Source: Macrocybe gigantea (taxonomy: Eukaryota; Basidiomycota; Agaricomycetes; Agaricales; Callistosporiaceae). Taken from it: a DNA stretch of 64,000 nt. Below the pieces are notes generated by a model that had not been told where the DNA came from, made no database searches, and saw only the letters and a program-made list of their open reading frames with translations. Location of the stretch: positions 310,001 through 374,000 of the forward strand of contig SJRY01000260.1 in the NCBI GenBank assembly GCA_011319805.1. The letters are read 5' to 3'. Positions 49,751 through 60,125 of this stretch are shown one piece after another (the first letter of the stretch is position 1; every line of letters starts with the position of its first letter). The position numbers and the translations under genes are program-made.

Positions 49751-51713
49751 ATGGCCTCCACTGCTGCTTCACTACCGTCAGTTCCAGATACGGACCCTTC
49801 AAAATGCGTGTACGATGCGTTCAGAACCGCGATAGCGAAGCGGCTCTCTGACGCGCTTCCCCTGTCCATCGAGCAAGCCTACACCGGCGTGCATTACGGC
49901 CAGAAGGGCTGCGATTTCACCGTTGCACTTCCTCGATTCAGGCTTCCGGGAAAAGTCGATGAGATTGCCAGCAAAGTCATTAGTCAGGCAAGCGCCTTCG
50001 TCCAAGCTGTTCTTCATGGATGCGATTGTTGACTCGTTTGTCTCCATGTTAGTTCCAGCCCGACGAATGGATCGAGTCCGTCACGCACGACAAGGCTTTC
50101 CTTCATTTCCAACTCAACTCGAGCTCCCTCGCTCGCAAAGTCCTCAGGCAAGTCCACGCGCTTACGCACCAGACGGCGTCTGGTCGTCCGGAATACGGAA
50201 CGAACGAATCCGGCAAAGGCAAAAAAGTCATCGTAGAGTACTCTTCGCCCAACATCGCAAAGTCCTTCCATGTCGGACACTTGCGAAGCACCATCATCGG
50301 CGAGTTCGTGTCCAACCTATACGAAGCTTGCGGATGGAAGGTCATCAGGATGAACTATCTCGGAGATTGGGGCACGCAGTTTGGCCTGATCGCGACCGGC
50401 TTCGAGAAATATGGCTCTCGAGAAGAACTGGAAAAGAACCCCATCAAGCATCTGCTCGAGGTCTACGTCAAAGTCAACGCGGACGCAGAAAAGGACCCCG
50501 AGGTGAAATCCACGGCTGCAGAGTGGTTTAAGCGCATGGAGGATGGCGACGAGGAGGCGCTCAAAAACTGGCGGGTGTGGCGGGAGCTCAGCATAAAGAA
50601 GTATGAAGAGGAGTACGCCAGGTTGAATGTCCGTTTTGACGTCTATACGGGTGAGAGCCAGATTGGGCAGGAGTGGCAGCAGAAGGCTCTCGATCGGTTG
50701 GATCAACTTGGCTTGATCAGCGATGTGGACGGTGCCAAGCTCGTCGATCTAGAAAAGTGGAAGCTCGGAAAGGCTGTCTTGCGAAAAAGGAGTACGTCTT
50801 TCCCTCGCTTAGACTGAGGTCTCGGCGGCCTGAACGATTCATGCTTAGATGGCACATCTGTATACCTCACGCGAGACATTGGTGGCGCGATTGAGCGATA
50901 TGAAAAATTCAAGTTTGACAAGATGATCTACATCGTCTCGTCGCAACAGGATCTTCATCTGGCCCAGTTCTTCAAGGTGTTGGAGCTGATGGAGTTTCCT
51001 TGGGCAAAGGATCTTATGCACATAAACTATGGCCTCGTCCAGGGCATGAGCACCCGGAAAGGGACGGTCGTTTTCCTCGACCAAATCATCAAAGAGGCGG
51101 CGTCGGTTATGTTGGAGCAGATGCAGCAGAATGAGGAAAAGTACAAGGCCATTGAGGATCCCGAGACCGTCAGCCAAGAGATTGGCATTACTGGCATCAA
51201 GGTCCAGGACATGGCCGCGAAACGGTGTGTTTTTTTTTGTGAGTATGATGATTTTCGTATTGATCTCGAGTCGGTTTTAGAATAAACAATTACACGTTCA
51301 ACTGGGAACGAATGCTGTCGTTTGAGGGAGATACTGGACCATACCTACAATACGCGCATGTCCGGCTCGCATCCATCGGTCGGAAAAACCCCAACCTGCT
51401 GCCGCTGCCACCTCCAGACCAAATCAACACCGACACTCTCGCATCCATTCCGCACGCTCGGGAGATCATCTTTTTGCTCGGCACGTATCCGGACGTGATC
51501 AAGACGGCGATGAAGACGCACGAGCCGAGCGGGATCGTGACGTTTGCATTCAAGCTGAGCCACGCGATCTCTAGCGCATGGGAGACTGTGATCGTGAAGG
51601 GAGAGGCCGACGTTGCAAAGGCTCGAGCACGGATGTTCATGTACGAGTGTGCGCGAGACGTGTTGGCGTCGGCGATGAGACTGCTCAGCATTATACCTTT
51701 GGAAAGGATGTAG
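49751..51713 (+). CDS. RARS: Arginyl-tRNA synthetase, cytosolic/mitochondrial type
   Basis: Class I synthetase charging tRNA-Arg. An N-terminal additional domain (IEQAYTGVHYGQKGCDFTVAL) precedes the catalytic core with the HIGH-type motif SPNIAKSFHVGHLRSTIIG. Next are NYLGDWGTQFGLIATGFEKY, LTRDIGGAIERYEKFKFDKM and the degenerate KMSKS equivalent GMSTRKGTVVFLDQ. After an intron near 51224-51289, the C-terminal anticodon-binding (DALR) domain contains SFEGDTGPYLQYAHVRL and ends LLSIIPLERM. The core exons are long and intact. No mitochondrial presequence is obvious at MASTAASLPS. Confidence 0.95.
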
Positions 51714-51855
51714 AATAGATCGTTTAATAGAGTGTCACGTGGTATTCTTGTCGCTTGAGTCCACTCCTCCGTTGCCAGCCAGGGCCCGCAGCTTGCTTCC
51801 ACGGTATTTCTTTTTCAAAGTCTTCTTTCTTTTCAACTCTGATTCGTTGAAAAAG

Positions 51856-52860
51856 ATGCCTGCTCGTAAACAAAGTTTGTTTTCAAGGACGATCAAGACT
51901 TTGACTCAGGCATTCGTGGCCGGCGTCGGACGTTTGGACAAATCTCTCTCACCTCGGGACACTCTGAACAAGTTTCGCAAGCACACATTGACGCTCTCAG
52001 ACGGTGTCTATGTCTTTCATATAGCACTGGCTTCGTTCTGGTTATTTATAATGCGAGAGCCGGGGTTTCCGCTCAAGCTCATGATACCACTACTCTACAC
52101 GATAGCCCTTTTCATACCACTTACTTGCCAATTCTTCCTCCCCGCCACTCCCGTCGTCGCCTATCTACTCTCCTTCTACTCATCACGATTCATTCCCACC
52201 GACTGGAGACCGACCATTTCCGTATCGCTTCTCCCTACGCTCGAGACCGTCCTCTACGGCGCCAACATCTCAGACATCCTCACCCGCTTCACGCATCCCA
52301 TCCTCGATATCATAGCCTGGATACCATACGGCGTCGTACACTTTACTTTTCCCTTCTTCGTCGCCGCGTTTCTCTGGCTGTTTCGCAAGAAGGAGGCGTT
52401 GCACCTCTGGGCTCGCGCGTTTGGATACATGAACCTCTTTGGCGTCATCATCCAGATCCTCTTCCCCTGCTCAGCGCCGTGGTACGAGCTCATCTACGGC
52501 CTCACGCCGGCCAACTACACCATGAAGGGCTCTCCCGGCGGCCTCGCCCGCATTGACGCCCTCTTCCACTCCCACGGATACACCACGACGTTCTCCAACT
52601 CGCCCGTCGTCTTTGGCGCGTTCCCCTCGCTTCACGCCGGCTGCGCGACGATGGAGGCGTTCTTCATCTCGCACTTTTTCCCCGACAAGACCAGATTCAT
52701 CTGGGCCTACGCCGGCGTGCTCTACTGGGCGACGATGTACCTCACGCACCACTATCTGATCGACGTCGTCGGCGGCGCGTGCCTCGCCACCGCCTTCTTC
52801 TACGCCTTCCTCCCCGACGACTCAAAGGCAGCAACGCGACGGCGGCGCCTGCCGGGCTGA
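51856..52860 (+). CDS. AUR1: Inositol phosphorylceramide synthase AUR1 (catalytic part)
   Basis: Golgi enzyme transferring phosphoinositol from PI to ceramide; target of aureobasidin A in fungi. A single long exon encodes MPARKQSLFSRTIKTLT, several membrane helices, and the PAP2-type catalytic residues in FGAFPSLHAGCATMEAFF and THHYLIDVVGGACLA. The PANYTMKGSPGGLARID loop is also family-typical. The reading frame stops at 52860 shortly after FYAFLPDDSK. The text of the normal acidic C-terminal tail continues downstream in two other frames (next feature). ATG 51856 was chosen over the in-frame upstream codon at 51739, which would add unrelated residues. Confidence 0.93.
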   Translation: MPARKQSLFSRTIKTLTQAFVAGVGRLDKSLSPRDTLNKFRKHTLTLSDGVYVFHIALASFWLFIMREPGFPLKLMIPLLYTIALFIPLTCQFFLPATPVVAYLLSFYSSRFIPTDWRPTISVSLLPTLETVLYGANISDILTRFTHPILDIIAWIPYGVVHFTFPFFVAAFLWLFRKKEALHLWARAFGYMNLFGVIIQILFPCSAPWYELIYGLTPANYTMKGSPGGLARIDALFHSHGYTTTFSNSPVVFGAFPSLHAGCATMEAFFISHFFPDKTRFIWAYAGVLYWATMYLTHHYLIDVVGGACLATAFFYAFLPDDSKAATRRRRLPG

Positions 52861-53257
52861 ACGCGCGCGCACAGAGGAACAAGTACCAAGTTACGACCTC
52901 GAGGATCCGCGCGGGAACATGACGGACGCGGCGGACTTTGACCTCAGCGAGCCGAGCTCCGACGAGGAAGTAGACATCACGTACAGGTCGCCCATGCCCG
53001 GAGCTGCCGCGCCCGTCGCGGCGAATCATAGCTATGGCAATGGAGATGCAGCTCATAAGGACGTGAGCGTGAAACGACAGCAGGACGGGCCTGTCGGCGT
53101 GCCCAATGGCGCCGCGAGGAAAGGCCACAGACACACGGCCAGCATCGCCAGCTTGATCCGGGGAGAGGAACGCAGCGCCGAGGACGGCTGGAGCCCAGTC
53201 ACTACCACCTTTCCCAATTTGAGAGCGCCGCCGCAGATCGCGACGAGTCGGGCGTGA
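52861..53257 (+). pseudogene. Detached C-terminal tail of AUR1 (out of frame)
   Basis: Immediately after the AUR1 stop, a second frame (from about 52827) reads GLNARAQRNKYQ. A third frame then reads YDLEDPRGN and continues MTDAADFDLSEPSSDEEVD and RSPMPGAAAP to a stop at 53257. RNKYQ followed by YDLEDPRG is the order found in basidiomycete Aur1 tails, so two one-base changes appear to separate the tail from the catalytic part. Either the tail is lost in this strain or these are sequence errors. No intron fits. Confidence 0.7.
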
Positions 53258-53550
53258 ACGCCAGACGATAGCGACCGATTTTGCTTTTGAACAGAGTTTT
53301 TCTTTTTTTTTTTTTTTTCGTGATACATTAGATTGTGGTCGACCACGACTATGATGTATGTGAAAAACTAATTACACTAAAGATCAGCACTGTGGCAGGG
53401 GGGGTGGACGTCTTTTTGTTTCGGTGTAAACTTTCGCAATTGCTTCTGGCAGTTTGCTCTCAAGTGATCATGTTCCTAATGATACATATTGCACAAGTGG
53501 TCGTTTATGTAGACACGGGGGTGGAGACGTGCACTAATGTACGCCGGACG

Positions 53551-54691
53551 CTATTTACGGGCGAATGTAATCTGCCACCGCAGTCAGCAAACCGATCTTT
53601 TTGTTCTCCTACGCAAGAAACACGCACCTTTATCTTGTTCTCACCATCAAGCTTGTAATTGTGCAAGGCGTCCTTGGCTACGCTCGCGCTCCCTTCGTCT
53701 ATATACTCTACGAACGCAATGTCCTTTTTGGTCGGTATGAGACGCACTTCGTACAAATTTGGATACCTGTGGGAAGCGAGGGGTGAATGAAAAAGACAGA
53801 CAGATGCACGAGAAGGAGAGGACGCAACTGAGAGAAGAGCGCCATGAGCTGGTCTTTGGTGACGGACTCTGGCAGGTTTTGAAGGAACAGGATCTTGTTG
53901 GGTGGTAGATACTCGTCTGGCATCTGGACCGCTGGCCGTTTGGGCATCGGAAGCGCCGCCGCACCGTCCACTGCAGGACATAGGACGCATAGATCAGATT
54001 CTCGTACAGAGCACGAGACAGAAATCGGGACCACGTACTTTCCGCAGCCATCCTCTTTGCTCGGAACTTTTGTTTTAGCGGATTCGTGTACCGTGTTGCC
54101 TCTGCCATGGTTCGTCACAGTGATCAGGTTGATGTATAATGAGCTGCATGAAGTTTGACGCACTCTTATGCTCTTCTCTCTCTGTTTTGTGAGCGTCGAA
54201 ATTGTCAGGGTCAAGCTTCTTCACCACAGCATCCGATCGCGTCCTCGCAAACGAGATTTGCTGACAGGGAGCCATCGTTTCGACGTGTTGAGAGGGCACG
54301 AGGGCGGGGGAGAGGATGCCCACACTCACCATCGGTTTCGAGTACAGCGGAAATCGCTGGACGTCCTTCAACGCGTTCTTCGCGCTCTCTTTCGACGCAA
54401 ACGACACGAAAGCCTGGCCCCGCATCCGAAGGTTGCTGTGCGCCACGACATCCAGGACTTCCCCATACGATTTAAAAAGACCACGCAGAGACGTCTTGAG
54501 CACTAGATGATTCGTCCCGTGAGCGATGCCGCAGAAAAAAAGTGCGATGGCAGGGAACCTTCTGGCTTGATCTTCTCGTTCAAGTTCTGGATATACAGCG
54601 TTTCACAGGCGTTGTCCGTATCTTGGGACGGTGCCTGTGATTGTGGAGGCGTCCCGGCGGGTTGCGCCGCTGTAGGCGGTATCGCTTGCAT
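53551..54691 (-). CDS. U1A/U2B''-type snRNP protein with two RRMs
   Basis: Spliceosomal RNA-binding protein. RRM1 is ETLYIQNLNEKIKPE (RNP2), LRGLFKSYGEVLDVVAH and RGQAFVSFASKESA (RNP1), with QISFARTRSDAVVK closing the fold. A basic/Pro-rich linker follows (PMPKRPAVQMPDEYLPP). RRM2 is NKILFLQNLPESVTKDQL and LYEVRLIPTKKDIAFVEY, and the last tiny exon encodes ITFARK (stop at 53551). U1A and U2B'' cannot be told apart from sequence alone. There are at least six introns. MQAIPP at 54691 is used as start; an in-frame upstream ATG at 54748 would add 19 basic residues. Confidence 0.88.
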
Positions 54692-54993
54692 GGATGGCTT
54701 TCGATGTCGACGCAGCTCAGTGAGCAGGGAACGATTTTGCTTACGCAATAGCTATCAACAAGGCCAAATTCAAGTGTAGGTCATGTCTTTGATAGGCAAA
54801 CTCATTTAGAAATACAAGCTTGCGTAGACGACACGATCAGCATCGATATTCGCCCCATTTCCCCTAACCATCATCCACAGGGTTCACGAATGATGTAGTG
54901 AATAAAGGGCGGTCAAGTTTGAGAATCACGATAATAGAAAGCGTACAAGACAATGTCATTCTAGTTACACATGACATCGAACGAAAGAGGCAT

Positions 54994-55808
54994 TCACGCT
55001 CTCAGCTGACTGCGAAGGTTCTGCTCCAAAGGACCCTTTGGCCGGATGAATTGGACATAAGCACCGTCCCTACACGACGTCAGCGTGAGAAGAATCCATG
55101 CAACAAAAAGTCATGACACGCACTGCAGGACCTTCTTCTCCTCCTTGAGCTTCAAATACTCGTCCTTTTGCACGTTCGTGAAACCCCATTTCTTCGAAAT
55201 GATGATCTTCTGGCGACCAGGGAACTTGTACCGTGCACGGCGGAGTGCTTCGATCACGACAGGGCCGTTGCTCTCCTTGCATCGAATGGAGAGAATGACT
55301 TGGCCAATGTTCACACGGGCGACGGTGCCGTATGGCTTGCCCCATGCACCACGCATGCCGGTTTGCAGCCTGAATAAATTACCAATTCAGGAGCCTTGCT
55401 TCAAAAGAAACAGAGCCTCAGCGCACCTATCGGCACCAGCACAGGACAACATCTTGTTGATCCGGAGGACGTGGAAGGGGTGGGCGCGGACTCGGAGATG
55501 GAAGGAATCCTTGCCCGAAGTCTTTGTAACATACTTGTTTGCACAAATACGGGCCGCTTCAAGTGCTTCGCTGGAGAGCTGCTCGTACTCGTCCGACACG
55601 AGATGCGCACAGAACGGGAACTCGTCGACGTTGGCACGTTTGCGTCCCAAGTCGAAAATACGGATCTATGCGACAAAATATCGGAATCGGATGAGACCCG
55701 AATCGTTCGTCGACGGACCTTGGGATCGGGGACACCGCGGTTGTATCGCGATTTCGGATACGGCTTGTTTTTGCAGTAGCGGTAGCAGCGAGCAGGACGA
55801 CGACCCAT
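54994..55808 (-). CDS. RPL10: 60S ribosomal protein uL16 (RPL10)
   Basis: Late-joining large-subunit protein at the peptidyl transferase region. Exon 1: [20 protein letters not shown]. Then come [59 protein letters not shown] and [18 protein letters not shown]. The last exon reads [16 protein letters not shown] and stops at 54994. Four exons, phases consistent, normal length (about 214 residues). The start codon is 245 bp from that of the kinase-like gene on the other strand. Confidence 0.95.
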
Positions 55809-56053
55809 GGTTACTAGTCAGAGTATCAGCGATGCGTCATCTTGGACAATTCCAACCCATCCAGCCGACCCATCGCCCAAATCATCGCAACTCATCACGG
55901 AAAGCACTCGAATGGCGGCTGGAGTGGGCTACATCACGACTGAAGGGCAGTATTGACGGACTTGCCTTGATTTCCAAGGTTGTATGGCGGGATACGAGGG
56001 AAAGGCAGCGATTCTTTTGTAGCAAGTGCAAACGATGACTCAGCTTCGACGGG

Positions 56054-57729
56054 ATGAGTAAGCCCACGGCCAACTCCGGAGAACGCCGACGCCGCTTCTC
56101 AGACGATGATCTGGTTGAAGAGTTCCATAAACATGTCGTTCCCCGAGTAAGCGATTCGCTGGCATTGGGTGATGCTGATATACCCGTTCTGCGAGTGTAT
56201 ACAGCACGTGAACTCGCTTTTTCGCCTTTAATTCGGCGCTCAACTTTCTATAGCTTGTCGATACCATTGCTCATCGTCCGAATTGGTTTGTCTCTGTCCT
56301 TGTTGCCCATCCTATCGCTTACAATTTTCTAGCAGTGAAACGGTTGAAACGTGCGTCATCGCCGAGTGCGGTCGCAGAAGAAAATCTAGGCCGTTTGAAG
56401 CGTAGCAAGCTCGCTGCGGAAGCACCGTCTGATCTGGCGCATCCGTTGAATTACCAGATTAACCAACAGCGTCCCGGAGAAATCCTGGATGACCGTCCCA
56501 ACCAAGATGCAGACATGCCCCCTATCTTACTCACTTTTATACGACGGCTTCGGTCAATTCCTGGACATCTTTTATGGTAGATATCATGCTCCAGTTCCCG
56601 GTCTTTCTGATGTGGATATCCCGGAACTGCAGTGGGCCGTTGATGAATTCGCAGACATGATGTGTCAGTTTTACGATAACGAAGATGCTCGGAGGGATGT
56701 TGCCTTGCCCCTTCTTCATCGCATCTTTCAAGCCCGTTCTGGCTGTACTATTCCTTCTCTCCATACGGCTGCCATTGATTGCACCGGGTCAGATGCCCAT
56801 AATGTAGGACCGCATGGCGGAGCAGTCAACGTTGTCGAGTTCGGCAACGGGATGCCACAAGTGCAAGTCGCGGGCCATATTGCACAATCTCATGTTGCGG
56901 GAATGGGACCATATGAACAACTGTTTAGGCTATGGAGAATACCAGGGCTTGGTACGACTGTTGTTGTTGGTAAGTGTAATCCCGTATATCTGACATCAGA
57001 TTTTATGCCGTTGTTTTGGTCGGTCACCAGTATCGCCTTGTCAACCTCACTCCGACTCTATCATACATTCGGTCTGCTTCTGACGGCTGGGATCGCATGG
57101 CCCTCTATAATGCGTTTACCGCAGCTTCGGTCCTTCAAGTGCGCATCCTGCAAGATGCGGAAAGATTTCTTACCACACTTCCACCTGTAATTGTGGCTAA
57201 TACCCACCACTTCCCCGCCATCACTAGATTACGCAAATGGTCAGAAATCATTGCTTACCTCACCTTTCAAATCCAGGAGCTCTATCATAACCGTCCGGGT
57301 TCCCGAATGCTGTTCATTGCCGAAACAACAGGGCCTCATCAAGTTTACACAAACATATTCAATCGAGCTGCACCGTTTTTGTGCCGAACGACACCATGCA
57401 CCTGACATTCTTGCTTATGAAATTCTTCCTGGAGGGTGGCCATCGCAATGGAGTACCTCGAATTCGGCTTGCCAATTACTGATTCACCGGGGCTTGCTTT
57501 TCACCGTGATCGCTGGTCAAAAGAACTCTGGGAGCTCGTTGCTGCTTTTCACGTTGAAGGCCTTGTTCACGGCGACCTCTGTCCTGCAAACATCCTCTGT
57601 AATAACAAGCACAGTGTAATGTTGATCGACTCTGACCGGGGTGGTGAGAACGGCAGCGTATCTTATCCTACTTTCAGGCTCAATCCGGAGTTGCTTGTGG
57701 ATCGAATTTCTACAGATCTGATAATCTGA
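56054..57729 (+). pseudogene. Basidiomycete kinase-like gene with two frame breaks
   Basis: Member of a large Agaricomycete family of atypical kinase-like proteins. An N-terminal region (DDDLVEEFHKHVVPRVSD; KRLKRASSPSAVAEENLGRL) precedes a conserved middle (FYDNEDARRDVALPLLHRIF; HNVGPHGGAVNVVEFGNG; GWDRMALYNAFTAASVLQ). The C-terminal kinase-like part has AIAMEYLEFG, LVHGDLCPANILC (HxD) and VMLIDSDRGG (DFG position). The frame changes by one base near 57335 (between LFIAETTG and IKFTQTYSIELH) and again near 57435 (between EILPGG and AIAMEY). Both need an indel. Function unknown; inactive unless the sequence is wrong. Confidence 0.6.
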
Positions 57730-58323
57730 AAAACTGATGATATACGAGTTCTGGGAAGAACTTTAGCAAAGCTTACAACCTAGTGTCAATGCATTGTAAT
57801 TGTCTGTTCTATTTTACATGAAAAATGTAATATAACCAAATGGAAAAGGTTGATTGCGTTTAGTCTGTTTCGCATTGAAAATGCTTTTTTGAACTACCGA
57901 CCAGTTTTAGCTCCCCTCCCTTTGCAGATGCCTATCACGGCCAATATTTTGTACGTCTGTTGTTTCCTCTTCTGCATCTCGACCTTGTCTTTGACGAGGA
58001 TCCGCCGATGCGAATAATAGGAGCGGTGGCAAAAAGGCTTTCGACATCTTCAGACGCTTGTCAGATACACCTTTGGGAATGTCGGCGAGCCGGAGATTTA
58101 TGGCGCCACCACGAGTTTTGTACTCGCCACCTTTTGCGGAACTACGGCCATCGACAGTGGATCAATCATGATTTGCAAATCTATACATCCGAGCACTTTA
58201 GCGAACAGCTCTAGTTGAAGAATGCCTTCTCAGCCACGATTTTATTGGATAATTATGTGGGTTTACATACCAAAACAGGTTCCTGGGCAATCAGACTGTA
58301 TAACCTCCATTCATAATAGCATA
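57730..58323. other. Intergenic region with a short coding-like frame
   Basis: About 600 bp. The frame at 57960-58214 has an open stretch containing AKRLSTSSDACQIHLWECRR but no domain and no neighbouring exon. It may be a remnant. The rest is AT-rich 3' sequence of the two converging genes. Confidence 0.45.
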
Positions 58324-60005
58324 TCAACGACGAATACCAGCGACGGCATCAACGCCAAGCCTATCGAGAGCACGAAGCCCGCGATGGACCCAGTGACGAA
58401 GCGCCAATGGATTATTGAACCAATTACTCATAGCCACATTGATGGCAGCAGTGTCAACGATATTTGCTGGCGAGTCCGAGAGGAGAGTGTCTTGTTCCTC
58501 ATCGCCGTATGCACTTGGGCTAAATTTCGGCCTTTTGCTAGCCCCGGCGTCGACGGTGGAGCTGTTGCTCTCCGACGATGAACCAGACGTCCCAGAATCA
58601 TCCGTGTGGAGATGACCACTCGATGCCCCATCTAGTAACAACCCTCCATTTCTCACCCAACCCGCAACGTTGCTTTCGTGGCGGATGTGGTCGAGGATGC
58701 CGATGACGGCCAAGAGCGTTTGGTCATAAGTCCGAGAGCCATCTAATGCCCTTGATTTTTTCCTGGTCAATGACTGCATCTTCTTTCGTTGTTTTTTAAT
58801 CAAACGTTTCCGTTTTCTGATGTCGGATTGCAAGTCGTCATTGGTTCCTACTGCAGCGCCGCGGTCCTCCCCTTGAACCTCCACGACGTGGAGTTCGGTC
58901 GCAAAGGACTCCGCAATGCCGTCTGAAACGGATGTCCCCTCTTCTATTGCTCGAATTTCCTCTATGAAGGCGCCTTTGACTTTGATTTGCTCGAGTCTAT
59001 ATTCTATATCATATGCTTCCAGATCGGCGTTACGCAACTCGGCTGAATACTCCCGGATACATAGATGGTTCCAAGGCTGGAGTTGCGCCTTTAAAGGTGA
59101 GTCGTCGAGGAGAAGAGTGGTAAGAGCAGAGTGGGTGTGAGGTAATTTAGAGGACGAAGAGGAAGATGCTTGGTTTAAAAGGGAAAGTGCTGCCCAAGGT
59201 CGAGCAAGGTCCTTTGTAGTCTGAACCTTCCGATCTAAGACGTAGTTCAGAAACACTGATGGATGCACAAAAATCAACGACTCACGGTAGTCCCTTTCCT
59301 CAAGGCCCAACGTGTCCCTTGCCCATACAGCCACCAGTTCATCTCTTCTGTTGCCGAAACACCTGTCCACCATGTCCTCCACGCTATGCGGTTGCGCCGA
59401 ACTCCAGACCATGGTATCTAGCCATTCCTTTGTCCGAGGGTGAAACAGGTATTCTGCGAAAGAAGCAACGTATGGCCGAGGATGGGCAGGGCGCAGAGGG
59501 CGAAGTACGGTCGGATCACTGTATGGATCGTATTCTGCCTGGTACCGCTGGTATGAAGGTCTTGAACGCCTGTTGTATCGGTTTCGGCCATCGCGTCGAT
59601 GCGGGCTGCGGTAGACCAGAGTGCCGTTCAAGTCAAGAACAAGGAGTTTCCTGGATGATGATGGATCCACGACGTATTCCGATGCTACTTCCGCTTGTCT
59701 TAGATACTCTGGAGAAGGGGTTATAGGTCGCGAGATCCCCGGAGATGGAGGTCGGGGTGATCGTGAAGGGTTAGATGCACCAACTCCAACCATCGCTGGT
59801 GTTGTTTGAGAGCTTTCAACCAGGGCGCTTTCACTCTCCCTTTTACTCCTCCTAACTCCGAGGTATTGGAGATCGCCTGGTCATCGTACGCGTTCGCATA
59901 CGGGTCAAATGAATGTGACAGTGGTTGTCCTTGGCTTGGGTCATAATTGTAATCGAAACCTGACAATGCGGCGAATTGATACCCGAATATCTCTTCGCTT
60001 GTCAT
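58324..60005 (-). CDS. FCP1/NIF-like (HAD) phosphatase-domain protein with DxN variant
   Basis: N-terminal Ser/Pro-rich part, then an FCP1-homology (NLI-interacting-factor) domain of the HAD superfamily. The catalytic loop reads LLVLDLNGTLVYRS: the nucleophile Asp is present but the second Asp of DxDxT is Asn. Next come DTMVWSSAQPHSVEDMVDRC and AVWARDTLGL, and later TTLLLDDSPLKAQLQPW, the distal acidic loop. The C-terminal third is Ser-rich with a basic patch (RKRKRLIKKQRKK). Starting at 60005 (MTSEEIFGYQFAALSG) and splicing a phase-1 intron (about 59958-59878) gives a continuous reading into RRSKRESESALVESS. The alternative start is 59793. Nuclear dephosphorylation role is inferred. Confidence 0.78.
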
Positions 60006-60125
60006 GGACGACGACGACAGAGAACAGACGGACGTTGTGGTAGCTCGCTGATGCTATATTGATTTTTGTTTGGATACACTGGAAACTATCATCGTATCAC
60101 AGAAAGATTTTTTTTCCCCACGAAT

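Noticed and set aside
52471..52752. Antisense frame inside AUR1
   Set aside because: Shadow frame with Val/Arg/Glu bias and no homology, caused by GC-rich third positions of AUR1.
53296..53320. T-rich run after AUR1 considered as an RNA polymerase III terminator of a small RNA
   Set aside because: No A/B-box promoter upstream; it fits ordinary 3' UTR or intergenic homopolymer sequence.
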